A stretch of DNA of 64,000 nt from Shewanella aestuarii (GTDB taxonomy: Bacteria; Pseudomonadota; Gammaproteobacteria; Enterobacterales; Shewanellaceae). This document shows positions 9,851 to 17,987 of the stretch, in pieces; within the stretch, counting starts at the first letter, position 1; each line of letters opens with the position of its first letter. The notes beneath the pieces are model-generated. The model was not told where the DNA came from. It made no database searches and saw nothing but the letters and a program-made list of their open reading frames with translations. The stretch spans positions 1-64,000 of the forward strand of contig NZ_CP050315.1 of NCBI RefSeq assembly GCF_011765625.1. The letters run 5' to 3'. The translations under genes and the position numbers were made by a program.

Positions 9851-11968
9851 ATGACTAAATTAGTTTTTGTCGAATCACCTGGGAAGATAAAGAAAATTGA
9901 GTCTTATTTAGGCGAAGGCTGGAAGGTCAGATCATCGGTTGGCCATATACGAGATTTACCGCAAAAGAAATTAGGGGTGGATACGCAAACTATGAGCCCT
10001 CACTATGAGCTGACAGAGCGTGGTGCAGAGGTTGTAGGGAAATTACGAAGTGAGGTAGCCAAGGCGTCTGAGGTTTATCTGGCAACGGATTTGGACCGAG
10101 AAGGGGAAGCTATTGCATGGCATCTTCAGCAAGTCTTTAATCTACCCGCCAATTGCAAGCGGATTGTGTTCAATGAAATTACCGCCACTGCGATAAAAAA
10201 AGCGATTAGTCAGCCAAGAGAGATAGATTTAGATTTGGTGCATGCACAAGAAGCCCGAAGAATACTCGACAGGTTAGTTGGATACACCGTTTCACCAATG
10301 CTTAATAAGTTGAACTTGTCAGGTGCGGTGAGTGCAGGTCGTGTCCAATCAATTGCATTAAAATTAGTAGTAGAGCGCCAAATGCTGATCGATGCCCATC
10401 AATCAGAACTGTACTTTTACATCGATGCAAAATTTGAAGGCTGGAAAGCGACATTTACGGGTGAATTAAACGCGCCAGAGGATTACAAAGATACAAAAGC
10501 ATATCGAATGACGGATAAAGGGCTATGTGTCAGATTAACCGGTGCATTAAATCAAAATCCTGAATTGAAAGTTGCAAATATCGACCAAAAAGTAAGAAAA
10601 AAAGCTGCCCCAGCCCCCTTTACCACATCCGTTCTTCAACAAGCTGCGAGTGTCGCTTTAAAAATATCACCAGATGAAACGATGAAGTTAGCCCAAACGC
10701 TTTATGAAAAAGGCTTGATAACCTACATGAGAACGGATTCCGTCTTTCTATCAGAAGATTCTGTCAACTCGATAAGAAGTTGGATATCCAAATTTCAAGA
10801 TAAAAAAGGGGTAGATTGGCTTTTACCCGATAGACCTAATCAATTTAAAGGTGCATCAGGTGCGCAAGAGGCACACGAGGCAATAAGACCGAGTGATATA
10901 TTCGATATAAATCCAGATATTGATGGTCAGGCTAAGGCATTATACCAATTAATTTGGAAAAGGACGGTAGCCAGCCAATGTGCAGCCGCTGAGATAGATC
11001 AGGTAAAAGTAAAATTGATATCGCGTTTAAAAATCAATGAAAAAAATGTGACTTTTGAAGCCAAAGGCGAAACAATTCTTATACCAGGCTGGTTATTCAT
11101 TTCAGGCCAAGATAAATCAGACGAATCAGAAGGTGACGATAACCAAAAGCTACCCAATATGGACGTAGGTTCGATTATTAAGCCGATACAGTATGATTTA
11201 GAAGAAAAACGGACTAAACCGCCGAAAAGATATACTGAAGCTGCGTTAGTAAAGGAGTTAGAAAACAAGGGTGTTGGAAGGCCATCAACATATGCCTCAA
11301 TCATGAAGACCATCATCTCGCGAAAGTACGTAAAAGTAGAATCGAGATTGTTGGCCCCGACTGCGCTAGGTGTAGAGCTATATAAAGCAATCAACAACTC
11401 TAATTTCAGCTTTTTTGATTATGGCTACACACAACAGGTCGAATCAAAATTGGATTCTATTGCATCTAATAACCTACAAAGCAAGCAATTCCTACTCAAT
11501 GAGTTTTCAATTTTAGCAAATGAGATGAGGGCGTTGAGCTCACAAACAGATCAGCACAGAGAGAATTTTAAGTGCTGCAAATGCGGTGGTGATGTCTATA
11601 CAGTGAACGGAAAATATGGCGCATATCTAGCCTGCTGCCTTTGCATGCAAAAGCATGACAAGGAAGGTAATGCAGTCGTTCCCAAGCCTAAAAACTACAT
11701 TGCGACCAAATGTAACGTCTGCTCAAGTGCCATGCTGGAACTCAATACAAAGCCAGATAACCCCAAGTATTTTAAATGTGAAAAATGTGATTATCTTGTC
11801 GGTGCAACTTCTGATGGGTGTATTGATGTCGCTAAGATGCCCAGAGTATCAACGGAAACGTGCGAGACACATAAAAAGCCGCTGCTCATTAAATTTAATG
11901 CAAAGGGCGAGGAATATAGCGTCTGCCCAAAATGCAAGCCCAAACCTTCACGAAAATCCAAAAAATAA
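9851..11968 (+). CDS. topA: DNA topoisomerase I, type IA (TopA-like)
   Basis: A 705-residue type IA topoisomerase, which relaxes negatively supercoiled DNA through a covalent tyrosine link. The TOPRIM domain is at the N-terminus (FVESPGK, SVGHIRDLP, then the acidic motif TDLDREGEAIAWHL near 78-91). The active-site region ITYMRTDS lies near 290-297, with the tyrosine as the nucleophile. The C-terminal about 140 residues hold zinc-ribbon cysteine sets (CCKCGG...CCLC, CNVC...CEKC, and CETH...CPKC). It is shorter than chromosomal TopA (about 865 residues), as is usual for plasmid-borne copies. It ends the operon that contains the Sno helicase. IncI and related plasmids may carry their own topoisomerase for transfer or decatenation. 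Confidence 0.93.
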   Translation: MTKLVFVESPGKIKKIESYLGEGWKVRSSVGHIRDLPQKKLGVDTQTMSPHYELTERGAEVVGKLRSEVAKASEVYLATDLDREGEAIAWHLQQVFNLPANCKRIVFNEITATAIKKAISQPREIDLDLVHAQEARRILDRLVGYTVSPMLNKLNLSGAVSAGRVQSIALKLVVERQMLIDAHQSELYFYIDAKFEGWKATFTGELNAPEDYKDTKAYRMTDKGLCVRLTGALNQNPELKVANIDQKVRKKAAPAPFTTSVLQQAASVALKISPDETMKLAQTLYEKGLITYMRTDSVFLSEDSVNSIRSWISKFQDKKGVDWLLPDRPNQFKGASGAQEAHEAIRPSDIFDINPDIDGQAKALYQLIWKRTVASQCAAAEIDQVKVKLISRLKINEKNVTFEAKGETILIPGWLFISGQDKSDESEGDDNQKLPNMDVGSIIKPIQYDLEEKRTKPPKRYTEAALVKELENKGVGRPSTYASIMKTIISRKYVKVESRLLAPTALGVELYKAINNSNFSFFDYGYTQQVESKLDSIASNNLQSKQFLLNEFSILANEMRALSSQTDQHRENFKCCKCGGDVYTVNGKYGAYLACCLCMQKHDKEGNAVVPKPKNYIATKCNVCSSAMLELNTKPDNPKYFKCEKCDYLVGATSDGCIDVAKMPRVSTETCETHKKPLLIKFNAKGEEYSVCPKCKPKPSRKSKK

Positions 11969-12063
11969 ACGGCATTCACATGCCGTTTTGAACAAAATTG
12001 TTGATGACAAAATAACCAATAAACAGCTTACAAATTGGAAAACAAATGCTATAGTAATAATGT

Positions 12064-12085
12064 ACTTTTCATGTATCTGATTAGG
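12064..12085. promoter_or_regulatory. Plasmid-wide palindromic operator, site 2
   Basis: Left half ACTTTTCAT (8/9), centre GTAT, right half CTGATTAGG. AATAAT lies directly upstream (12056-12061) as a plausible -10 box, so the element would cover the transcription start. The ATG of the next gene is 10 bases downstream and the ribosome binding site AGGAG overlaps the right half. Confidence 0.6.
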
Positions 12086-12095
12086 AGTTTTCACC

Positions 12096-12767
12096 ATGGC
12101 TGAGCTAAAAGTAGACACAAAAAATATTGATGATGAGCTTTATGAAGCGACACTGGATATCGCACTTGATACAGCAGCTGAATTAATGGTGTTGACCGGT
12201 AGCGATACCTTCAAGGCAGCAAGAGACTTATTATTAAAATCTTCATTAACATTGGCTGCGTCAGGTGCTGTTGCAACTGTCGCTGCAATGGGAACAAAGA
12301 TTGCGACGGCATTTCAGCGAATGGATATTTCAGACTCGCAAACGTCAGCGGTGATGATGGTAAGCAATTTTTTGAATAATGAAGCCGTGTTGAACTCAGC
12401 TATGACGATAGGCACCGTGGGTACCATTGGGGCTGTTGCCGCGATGAGCGTAAAGAGTCTTGTTAATGCAGTAAATGACATATCAGTAAAAATGGACCCA
12501 ACAATTATAGCGAAGCGCCAAACCGCCTTGGCAAATGCGTATGGTGAAATATTTGCCTATGGCGAAAAGCATTTTAACGATAGATCTCAACACAACATAG
12601 ATGCCAGTTATGAGGTGTTAAGACCAATGGCTGAAAAAATAGGTTTTGAAGGCGATGATAAAGGCGATTTTGTTATTTATGAATGGCTGTCGAAATACAC
12701 TGGTGAACCCATGTCACCAAATGATGAGGATGCGCCGAAGATTTTGAATAAAGACAAGAGGTTATAG
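12096..12767 (+). CDS. Unknown protein with two glycine/alanine-rich hydrophobic segments
   Basis: A 223-residue protein with an acidic N-terminal helix, two similar hydrophobic segments (about residues 48-70 and 105-130, both rich in Ala, Gly, Thr and Val), and a hydrophilic, acidic C-terminal third. No signal peptide. The two hydrophobic segments share the pattern A-T-V-A-A-M, hinting at an internal duplication. It has its own operator-type promoter and stands alone between topA and a convergent HU-like gene. No family recognised; an inner-membrane accessory protein is the best guess. Confidence 0.65.
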   Translation: MAELKVDTKNIDDELYEATLDIALDTAAELMVLTGSDTFKAARDLLLKSSLTLAASGAVATVAAMGTKIATAFQRMDISDSQTSAVMMVSNFLNNEAVLNSAMTIGTVGTIGAVAAMSVKSLVNAVNDISVKMDPTIIAKRQTALANAYGEIFAYGEKHFNDRSQHNIDASYEVLRPMAEKIGFEGDDKGDFVIYEWLSKYTGEPMSPNDEDAPKILNKDKRL

Positions 12768-12811
12768 TTAACCCTAGTTGCTCTGGATAGGGAACAGAGC
12801 AACTTGGTGCG

Positions 12812-13261
12812 TTATTGGGTGTCTGAATTAGGAACGTTCAAATTATCAGAGACAGTTTGGCGTAATTTTTTATCACAAGTAGAATGGAATGAAGTACCTT
12901 TCTCACGCAGTAGAGTAGAGTGTTTAGTCACTACATCAAACTTAGCAGGCTGACCTCTTATTTTTATTTCAGTGCCATCGCTAGTGCGTCTTTTCCCCGC
13001 TTTTCGAGGCTTTCTAACAACACGTTCAAACGTAATTAACCCGTCAATTTTTACTGTATCTAACTTTATGTCGAGCAATTGACAATAAACAGAATGAGTT
13101 AACGCTTTAAGGGTGTCGATGACTTCTTGCCTTTGAACACCAGATATTTCAGAAATCAGAGTGACTTGATCACGCATGCAAAGAGGTTGATTAAGATCAA
13201 TCGAAAGTCGTTCTGATGTCGTCTTGAACAATTGAACGGTATTTTTGTTAAGTACGCTCAT
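12812..13261 (-). CDS. HU/IHF-like DNA-binding protein with extra C-terminal tail
   Basis: A 149-residue reverse-strand protein. Residues about 27-125 follow the HU/IHF pattern: an N-terminal helical part (MRDQVTLISEISGV...VIDTLKAL), a strand turn GLITFERV, then a basic beta-arm region (RKPRKAGKRRTSDGTEIKI) and a short closing helix. Typical HU proteins are about 90 residues, so there is an N-terminal extension of about 25 residues and a C-terminal tail of about 25 residues. HU-family proteins bend DNA and act as architectural regulators. It is divergent from the ferredoxin operon and could autoregulate from the 13262-13378 region. It is a candidate plasmid regulator, but nothing ties it to the repeated operator. 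Confidence 0.65.
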   Translation of the reverse strand: MSVLNKNTVQLFKTTSERLSIDLNQPLCMRDQVTLISEISGVQRQEVIDTLKALTHSVYCQLLDIKLDTVKIDGLITFERVVRKPRKAGKRRTSDGTEIKIRGQPAKFDVVTKHSTLLREKGTSFHSTCDKKLRQTVSDNLNVPNSDTQ

Positions 13262-13334
13262 CCTGTTAATTCCCTATTTTAATAACACCAATAAAATACT
13301 ATTATAATTTGACGATCAAATCAACTTTTGTGAT

Positions 13335-13356
13335 ACTTGAAAGGTGCATTGCGGGG
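13335..13356. promoter_or_regulatory. Possible degenerate copy of the plasmid operator
   Basis: ACTTGAAAG-GTGC-ATTGCGGGG keeps the spacing and part of the left half-site (5/9) but the right half is poor. It lies 22 bases before the ferredoxin ATG within the divergent region 13262-13378. A TATAAT-like box is at 13313-13318. Treat as weak. Confidence 0.25.
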
Positions 13357-13378
13357 TGCAATAACAGCGGGGTGACAT

Positions 13379-13636
13379 ATGCCAACAATTATTCAAGTCA
13401 ATGGAAAATTTTATCCAGTTAAAGATGAAACTGTTTTAGAAGTTTTAGAGAAAGCTGGCATAGAAATTTACTCACAATGTCGGGATGGATATTGCGGCGC
13501 CTGTAAGTGTAAAACAACGAATCCAGAATCGGTAAAACACAAAGACGATATCCTAGCGGCATTTGATCCAGAGAGTGAAATCCTCGCTTGCTCATCAAAA
13601 GTCATTGATGGTGAAACGTTAGTGTTGAAAATGTAG
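13379..13636 (+). CDS. Plant-type [2Fe-2S] ferredoxin (YfaE-like)
   Basis: An 85-residue ferredoxin. The cluster ligands are visible as Cys34-x4-Cys39-x2-Cys42 (CRDGYCGAC) and Cys71 (ILACSS), the classical plant/adrenodoxin [2Fe-2S] arrangement, in a beta-grasp fold starting at residue 1. The compact size recalls YfaE, which maintains the diferric-tyrosyl cofactor of class Ia ribonucleotide reductase, and single-domain ferredoxins that feed oxygenases. No reductase or oxygenase partner is present nearby; the following genes are a putative Cys-His-Asp enzyme and a RecD-like helicase, with 9 bases and a 4-base overlap between them. What it donates electrons to is unknown. A ferredoxin inside a conjugative DNA-processing cluster is unusual. 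Confidence 0.85.
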   Translation: MPTIIQVNGKFYPVKDETVLEVLEKAGIEIYSQCRDGYCGACKCKTTNPESVKHKDDILAAFDPESEILACSSKVIDGETLVLKM

Positions 13637-13645
13637 GCCAATTCC

Positions 13646-14185
13646 ATGAATCAAGACACCAAGTACATTTTTGAAACCGAGCGGATTAATTCTGACTATC
13701 TAAAGCAGGTGACATTAGAACCATGCCCCGACTGGATGATTGAAGCGTGCGCAGAATTTAAGAAGGATGCGTATTGCCACTTCAACACAATGCACTTGCA
13801 AGATGTGATAGTAAACCTATTGCCAAAAGAGCAATCACAACAAGTCAAATATGTGATTGGCTATGTATTGCGGGGTGTGCCGATTGAGCATGCCTTTTTG
13901 AAGATCGGGGATAAATATTTTGACCCAACTATTGATGTGTCCGAAACCCAAGACGATGAAATCTATGAGCTGTTATCACTGACCGCTGACGAAGTAAGGC
14001 ATATGACACGCAAGTTTGGTACCCAAGATCATGGCGTTGTGATGTTAAGTTTACGTAATAGCGATGATTACAAGCATCTATTTAATTTTAATAATGAAGA
14101 ATTGATGATTGATGCAATAAAAAATATGCTCGATAACGAGCAAGATCTTGAACATCAATTTACAGAAAACAAAATGCGTCTATGA
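13646..14185 (+). CDS. Putative Cys-His-Asp (papain/transglutaminase-like) enzyme, unknown substrate
   Basis: A 179-residue soluble protein. A candidate catalytic triad is visible as Cys44 (AYCHFN), His82 (PIEHAFLKI) and Asp93 (YFDPTID). The order and spacing, with C-x-x-N followed by a hydrophobic strand, EHA and a D-P-T turn, resembles small transglutaminase/papain-fold families seen in phages and plasmids. That is a pattern match by eye. The C-terminus is acidic. It sits 9 bases after the ferredoxin and overlaps the helicase start by 4 bases, so the three are translationally coupled. Confidence 0.6.
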   Translation: MNQDTKYIFETERINSDYLKQVTLEPCPDWMIEACAEFKKDAYCHFNTMHLQDVIVNLLPKEQSQQVKYVIGYVLRGVPIEHAFLKIGDKYFDPTIDVSETQDDEIYELLSLTADEVRHMTRKFGTQDHGVVMLSLRNSDDYKHLFNFNNEELMIDAIKNMLDNEQDLEHQFTENKMRL

Positions 14186-15597
14186 CAGCCAAAAGCAGCC
14201 TCTTAGAGCACATCAACGATGCCCAATATAGAGGTAACACCTACATTCAACTCCCATACCCTATTCAGAAAGTAGAAGACAGTACAATTACTCTTTATCG
14301 CGGTGGTGTGGGTTATACAGTCGATTTTAATGTAGAAATGGCCATTTTTAATGAGCTTGTTAGGATTAATCAAGCTCAATTGCCAGGTATCTCGCAACCA
14401 GTGTGCCAAATAGAGTCTCTGGATAAAGATCAAAACAGCGCAATATTGAGTGTTATCACGCACCCAATAACGATCATTGCAGGGAAAGCCGGATCAGGGA
14501 AAACGCGCACAATCATTGAATTAGTAAGCTTTCTCATTCATGAAATGCAAGTTGATGATAAGGAAATTCTTGTCTGTTCAATGTTAGGCGTAGTAGCGAA
14601 TAAATTGAGACATTTAACGGGAGTAGCAAGCTATACCGTAAATCGATTATGCGGTTACAAAGATGATGGCAATGGCCGTTTCATTCCTAGTCGAAACGCA
14701 GACAATCCGATCCAATGTCAGTATTTGATAGTCGATGAGTCAACGCTATTAAGTAATGATCTTGCACTCGCTTTGCTACGGGCGTTGCCCACAGGAGTAC
14801 GTCTGGTACTGGTAGGCGATGATGGGCAGGTGCAATCAATCCAGCGTGGGGCATTTTTCTCGGCAGTGGTAGGCAGCAAACAATTTTCGCAAATCCATTT
14901 AAAAAGTAATTATCGAAATAAATCGACAAATATTGAGCGTTTAGCCCTCGACGTTATAAGTGGTAATCCTATCAAACAGTTAAAAACTGCCTACTCAGAT
15001 CATAGTTTATGCGTGATACAAACTGAAAATGACGAACAGACATTACAAAAAATACAACAAGCTATTCAGCGAGCTGGTCAAAATGGGATGAAAATGGAAT
15101 GTGTTCAGGTGTTAACGCCAACGCACAAAGGGGTGCTAGGAACAGCGCATATCAATAGCCTTGTGAAATCGCAATCGAACAATGGGCAACTTAAAGTTAT
15201 TTTAAATAAGACGAATTATCGATTGAATTTGTTTAATGGCCAGATTGGTAATGCGGTGATTAATAGCAAAGAGATCTGTGTTGCAATAAAAGGTAAGACG
15301 CTGCGATTTACCGATGAAGAAGTGTTTAACCGACGATTTGATTTGGCTTACGCCCTAACGCCACATCGAGTACAAGGCGCAGAGTTTGATCTGGTGATCG
15401 TCGTTATTCCATACAATTGTAAAATGATAGACACTAACTGGCTTTATTCTGCGATGACAAGAACCAAAAAAAGCCTTGTATTGATTGGAGATACGGGCTT
15501 AATTGAGCGGGTTAGGCCTGTCAGTCGCAGCACTTTTTTAGAAAGAATATTGGCAAATAGTGAGGTTTTAACTGTTGATGGCGATAAACTTTTTTAG
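14182..15597 (+). CDS. RecD2-like SF1B DNA helicase
   Basis: A 471-residue ATP-dependent helicase. Motifs in order: Walker A GKAGSGKT near residues 99-106, Walker B IVDESTLL near 182-189, motif III LVGDDGQVQSIQRG near 211-224, motif IV NYRN near 249, and C-terminal motifs V and VI (LTPHRVQGAEFD and SAMTRTKKSLVLIG), with the A-M-T-R arginine-finger signature. This is the RecD/TraI-type SF1B set, without a relaxase domain or long N-terminal region. At 471 residues it is shorter than RecD2 (about 720). It might assist plasmid replication, repair or strand unwinding during transfer. Its start overlaps the previous gene and its stop codon lies inside the next operator. Confidence 0.85.
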   Translation: MTAKSSLLEHINDAQYRGNTYIQLPYPIQKVEDSTITLYRGGVGYTVDFNVEMAIFNELVRINQAQLPGISQPVCQIESLDKDQNSAILSVITHPITIIAGKAGSGKTRTIIELVSFLIHEMQVDDKEILVCSMLGVVANKLRHLTGVASYTVNRLCGYKDDGNGRFIPSRNADNPIQCQYLIVDESTLLSNDLALALLRALPTGVRLVLVGDDGQVQSIQRGAFFSAVVGSKQFSQIHLKSNYRNKSTNIERLALDVISGNPIKQLKTAYSDHSLCVIQTENDEQTLQKIQQAIQRAGQNGMKMECVQVLTPTHKGVLGTAHINSLVKSQSNNGQLKVILNKTNYRLNLFNGQIGNAVINSKEICVAIKGKTLRFTDEEVFNRRFDLAYALTPHRVQGAEFDLVIVVIPYNCKMIDTNWLYSAMTRTKKSLVLIGDTGLIERVRPVSRSTFLERILANSEVLTVDGDKLF

Positions 15598-15609
15598 TAC
15601 ATTATAAGT
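15588..15609. promoter_or_regulatory. Plasmid-wide palindromic operator, site 3
   Basis: Left half ACTTTTTTA, centre GTAC, right half ATTATAAGT (8/9). It overlaps the stop codon of the RecD-like helicase and lies about 28 bases before the GTG start of the Mrr-like nuclease gene. Confidence 0.5.
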
Positions 15610-15637
15610 ATAACTGTATTTAAAGAAGGGATGTCAT

Positions 15638-16303
15638 GTGTCAATCGATTTCAGTGAGTCATTAGATGCTTTCGTTTACGTTTTGAACCAGAGCATACTA
15701 TCTATAGTAAGTCCGTTTTTTAATCACTATATTCCAGCGTTAAGTTATAGCACTTACCTGCCAATCACGTATCTTTCTGTGTTGCTAATGATGGGTACCA
15801 TATACCTGAAATTTGATATCAGTAAAGATAAGCGCTGGCGAATAGAAAGCTCAAAATCAGCGTTAAGCAAGCTAAAGGGGTTTGAATCACCGGCTCAGGT
15901 GTTTGCTTATCTACGTCGCATGGACCCGTTTACCTTTGAAGAACTACTATTGACCTCGATTAACCGCAATTCGTTTGTAAAAATAGAACGCAATAGCAAA
16001 TATACGGGTGACGGTGGCATTGACGGACGATTCTACATAAATGGTAAGCTCTTTTTAATACAAGCAAAGCGCTACAAAGGATATGTAAAAACCGCAGATA
16101 TCGAATATTTACATGAAAAAGCGCTAGAGCTAAACGCAGCGGGAGCGCTATTTGTGCATACCGGCAAAACACGCTCTGTTGCTTTCAGTAAATATACCAA
16201 CGGCAAAATATTTATCGTTTCAGGACATGCTATGTGTACGCTGATACAAAAAGGTAAGTTGCCACGAGATCTGTTGAAGTTGGCGCAGCCCAATGAGGCC
16301 TAA
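15638..16303 (+). CDS. Membrane-anchored Mrr-like restriction-endonuclease-fold protein
   Basis: A 221-residue protein with a GTG start (GAAGGG seven bases upstream). The N-terminal about 60 residues are hydrophobic with one or two membrane segments. The C-terminal domain (about 90-200) has the PD-(D/E)xK-type Mrr pattern: FTFEELLL, then GDGGIDG with the catalytic Asp, and LIQAKRYKG with the Q-x-K motif, followed by a helix and a FVHTG strand. Mrr-like enzymes cut modified or foreign DNA; membrane-anchored relatives are common but poorly studied. Its place next to a RecD-like helicase in a conjugative element suggests DNA processing or defence at the membrane, which is inference. Confidence 0.78.
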   Translation: MSIDFSESLDAFVYVLNQSILSIVSPFFNHYIPALSYSTYLPITYLSVLLMMGTIYLKFDISKDKRWRIESSKSALSKLKGFESPAQVFAYLRRMDPFTFEELLLTSINRNSFVKIERNSKYTGDGGIDGRFYINGKLFLIQAKRYKGYVKTADIEYLHEKALELNAAGALFVHTGKTRSVAFSKYTNGKIFIVSGHAMCTLIQKGKLPRDLLKLAQPNEA

Positions 16304-16332
16304 CATGTATATTCGTAAACAGTGGGTACAAG

Positions 16333-16997
16333 ATGCACTTGCTTAATAAGTTTTTACTTATGAGCATTCTACTGTTTACGCAAAAGATTGCCGCATCCGA
16401 TTTTGTTGAGTTTGTGGACGCTTCAACGAGCAAAAGCAATGCTCTGGAAGTGATTGCTGAAGATCTAGTGTGCGGCGATGTGACAACCAAAGTGGCCTTT
16501 GCTAATTCTATCAAATATTGCCCTGATGCCATCCGTAGCCAACGTGATGTCATAACTGACTATACGACCATCGCAATTCAAACGGATGATTTTGTATTAA
16601 CATGTCTCATAGGACGTTACCATATGGGACATTTTAAGAAAAATTACGCCAATTACCGGGAGGCTCATCGGTTATTTAATATCAGTATGCGCCAAGGTAA
16701 CTTAAATGCTTATTATTATCTGGGAGAGATCTACGAGCAGGGTTAGGTCTTAGAAAAAATGAAGAAGTGGCCTTTGGGTATTACACAATAAGTTTGTTAA
16801 GGGGCTATCCGTTTAATGATGAAACCAGATTGCGAATGAGAGTGCTGTATAGGTTGCTTAAACCAAACGCAGTGAAAGACATAAAACGGTTTATTAATGA
16901 GCAATACGAGTTGGTGATGAAAATAGATGCGTTAAAATACCCTTCGACTTTTATGGCTGGAATTAAAGGTAACTATCATAACAACTATTGTAATTGA
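16333..16997 (+). pseudogene. Exported Sel1-repeat protein, frameshifted
   Basis: The gene opens with a signal peptide (MHLLNKFLLMSILLFTQ..AAS) and has at least one Sel1-like repeat (RLFNISMRQGNLNAYYYLGEIYEQG). The first frame stops at TAG 16744-16746 exactly in the conserved Y-x-x-G position of the repeat. The second frame resumes at once with LGLRKNEEVAFGYYTISLLRGYP, the expected continuation of a Sel1 repeat, and runs to 16997. Adding one T to GGTTAGG (to give GGT TTA GGT) restores a single protein of about 220 residues. Sel1 proteins are protein-interaction scaffolds, often in secretion or envelope complexes. Either a real inactivating deletion or a homopolymer sequencing error. Confidence 0.7.
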
Positions 16998-17016
16998 CGC
17001 AGCCTGCTGCAAAAAA

Positions 17017-17043
17017 AGCCGCCAAACAAGAGGTCAGGCGGCT
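17017..17043 (-). terminator. Rho-independent terminator of reverse operon
   Basis: Stem AGCCGCC / GGCGGCT with a 13-base loop, flanked at 17011-17017 by an A-run that is the U-run on the reverse strand. It lies 34 bases after the stop of the reverse gene at 17077. Confidence 0.8.
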
Positions 17044-17076
17044 GTAACAATCGAGGCTACAAGGCATGGAAACGAA

Positions 17077-17391
17077 TTAATGTGGTTTAGGTGTGTTATA
17101 AAAGTTACTTTGTGCGCCATTGTCCTTTAAATCTTCTGCAATACGAGTTTTGACATTTTCACGCGCAGAGCGATTCGCAATATCTGTTAACGAAGCAGAA
17201 AGGAATTGATCTGGCTTTTGCCTAATGGCTTGGCACAAATCATCGACAGTCGCATCAAAGGGAGCCATAGAAGTAATTTCTTCCATGACACTGCTTAAAA
17301 AATGAGAGTGGGGCGGGATAGCTTCATTAGATTTAGTAAAATTCTCTAACGGCTTTATTTCTTCGCCACCTAAAAGATTTTTAATAGCCAT
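17077..17391 (-). CDS. Unknown 104-residue protein
   Basis: A soluble protein of 104 residues, with AAGGAAA as ribosome binding site before the ATG. The middle part is helical, with no signal peptide or membrane segment. It starts 9 bases after the stop of the upstream reverse gene and ends just before a strong terminator, so the two form a bicistronic operon. No family recognised. The ordered context (good RBS, operon, terminator) makes it a real gene despite lack of homology. Confidence 0.55.
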   Translation of the reverse strand: MAIKNLLGGEEIKPLENFTKSNEAIPPHSHFLSSVMEEITSMAPFDATVDDLCQAIRQKPDQFLSASLTDIANRSARENVKTRIAEDLKDNGAQSNFYNTPKPH

Positions 17392-17400
17392 AATTTTTCC

Positions 17401-17889
17401 TTAGCTACGAGCTGACAAAGAAGCGTGGTATAAAGGAACTTCATTTACGTTCCCGTCAATATTGGCCACCCGAAACGCCAAGGATTTCCTACTTAACAAC
17501 AAATCAGATAGTTCAGGCGTGATGGTTAGCTGAATCCAAAAGCACTGAAAGCTGATCAGTTTTTTAAGTAAAAGCGTGTCGTTAACAACACGACACTCTA
17601 TCCAAGAAACGCGAGTAAACCATTCCAATGGTTCAGGTACGACAATCGAGCCATCGTCGGTATCATAACCGAGTGTTTCACTAACTTCCTTTTCGCAGCA
17701 TAGCACATGGCCAACTGGTGTAACTTTCCAATCAGCCATTTGTGCAATGATTAATTTTGTCACCCAGTCTGTGAGCATTGTGTAAACGTATACGCTCTGA
17801 CTCTCGGATTGGGATAATGTCTGAAGTTTTTCCCCATAAGATTCAAGCAAAATCTCATTGGGATCAGAGTGTTTCAATGCTTCTTCCAT
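17401..17889 (-). CDS. Unknown 162-residue protein
   Basis: A soluble 162-residue protein with mixed helix and strand character; three cysteines, two adjacent (LCCEKE). The start is the ATG at 17889 with AAGGA about eight bases upstream. First gene of a reverse pair and divergent from the long operon that begins at 17988; the shared 98-base region contains operator site 4, so both directions may be controlled together. No family recognised and no function proposed. Confidence 0.55.
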   Translation of the reverse strand: MEEALKHSDPNEILLESYGEKLQTLSQSESQSVYVYTMLTDWVTKLIIAQMADWKVTPVGHVLCCEKEVSETLGYDTDDGSIVVPEPLEWFTRVSWIECRVVNDTLLLKKLISFQCFWIQLTITPELSDLLLSRKSLAFRVANIDGNVNEVPLYHASLSARS

Positions 17890-17945
17890 ATCGAGTCCTT
17901 ACAATAGAGGTTGAGATGTTTCTTTAGAATGCTATACTGTACTAT

Positions 17946-17967
17946 ACTTATCGTATACATTAACAGT
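17946..17967. promoter_or_regulatory. Plasmid-wide palindromic operator, site 4 (divergent)
   Basis: Left half ACTTATCGT (8/9), centre ATAC, right half ATTAACAGT (6/9). TATACT at 17933-17938 is a plausible forward -10 box. It sits between the reverse pair (17889) and the forward operon starting at 17988, so it could regulate both. Confidence 0.6.
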
Positions 17968-17987
17968 TAACTATAGAGGATTGTAGC

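Noticed and set aside
13335..13356. Thirteenth strong operator before the ferredoxin operon
   Set aside because: Only 5/9 and 3/9 half-site matches; kept as a low-confidence feature only.
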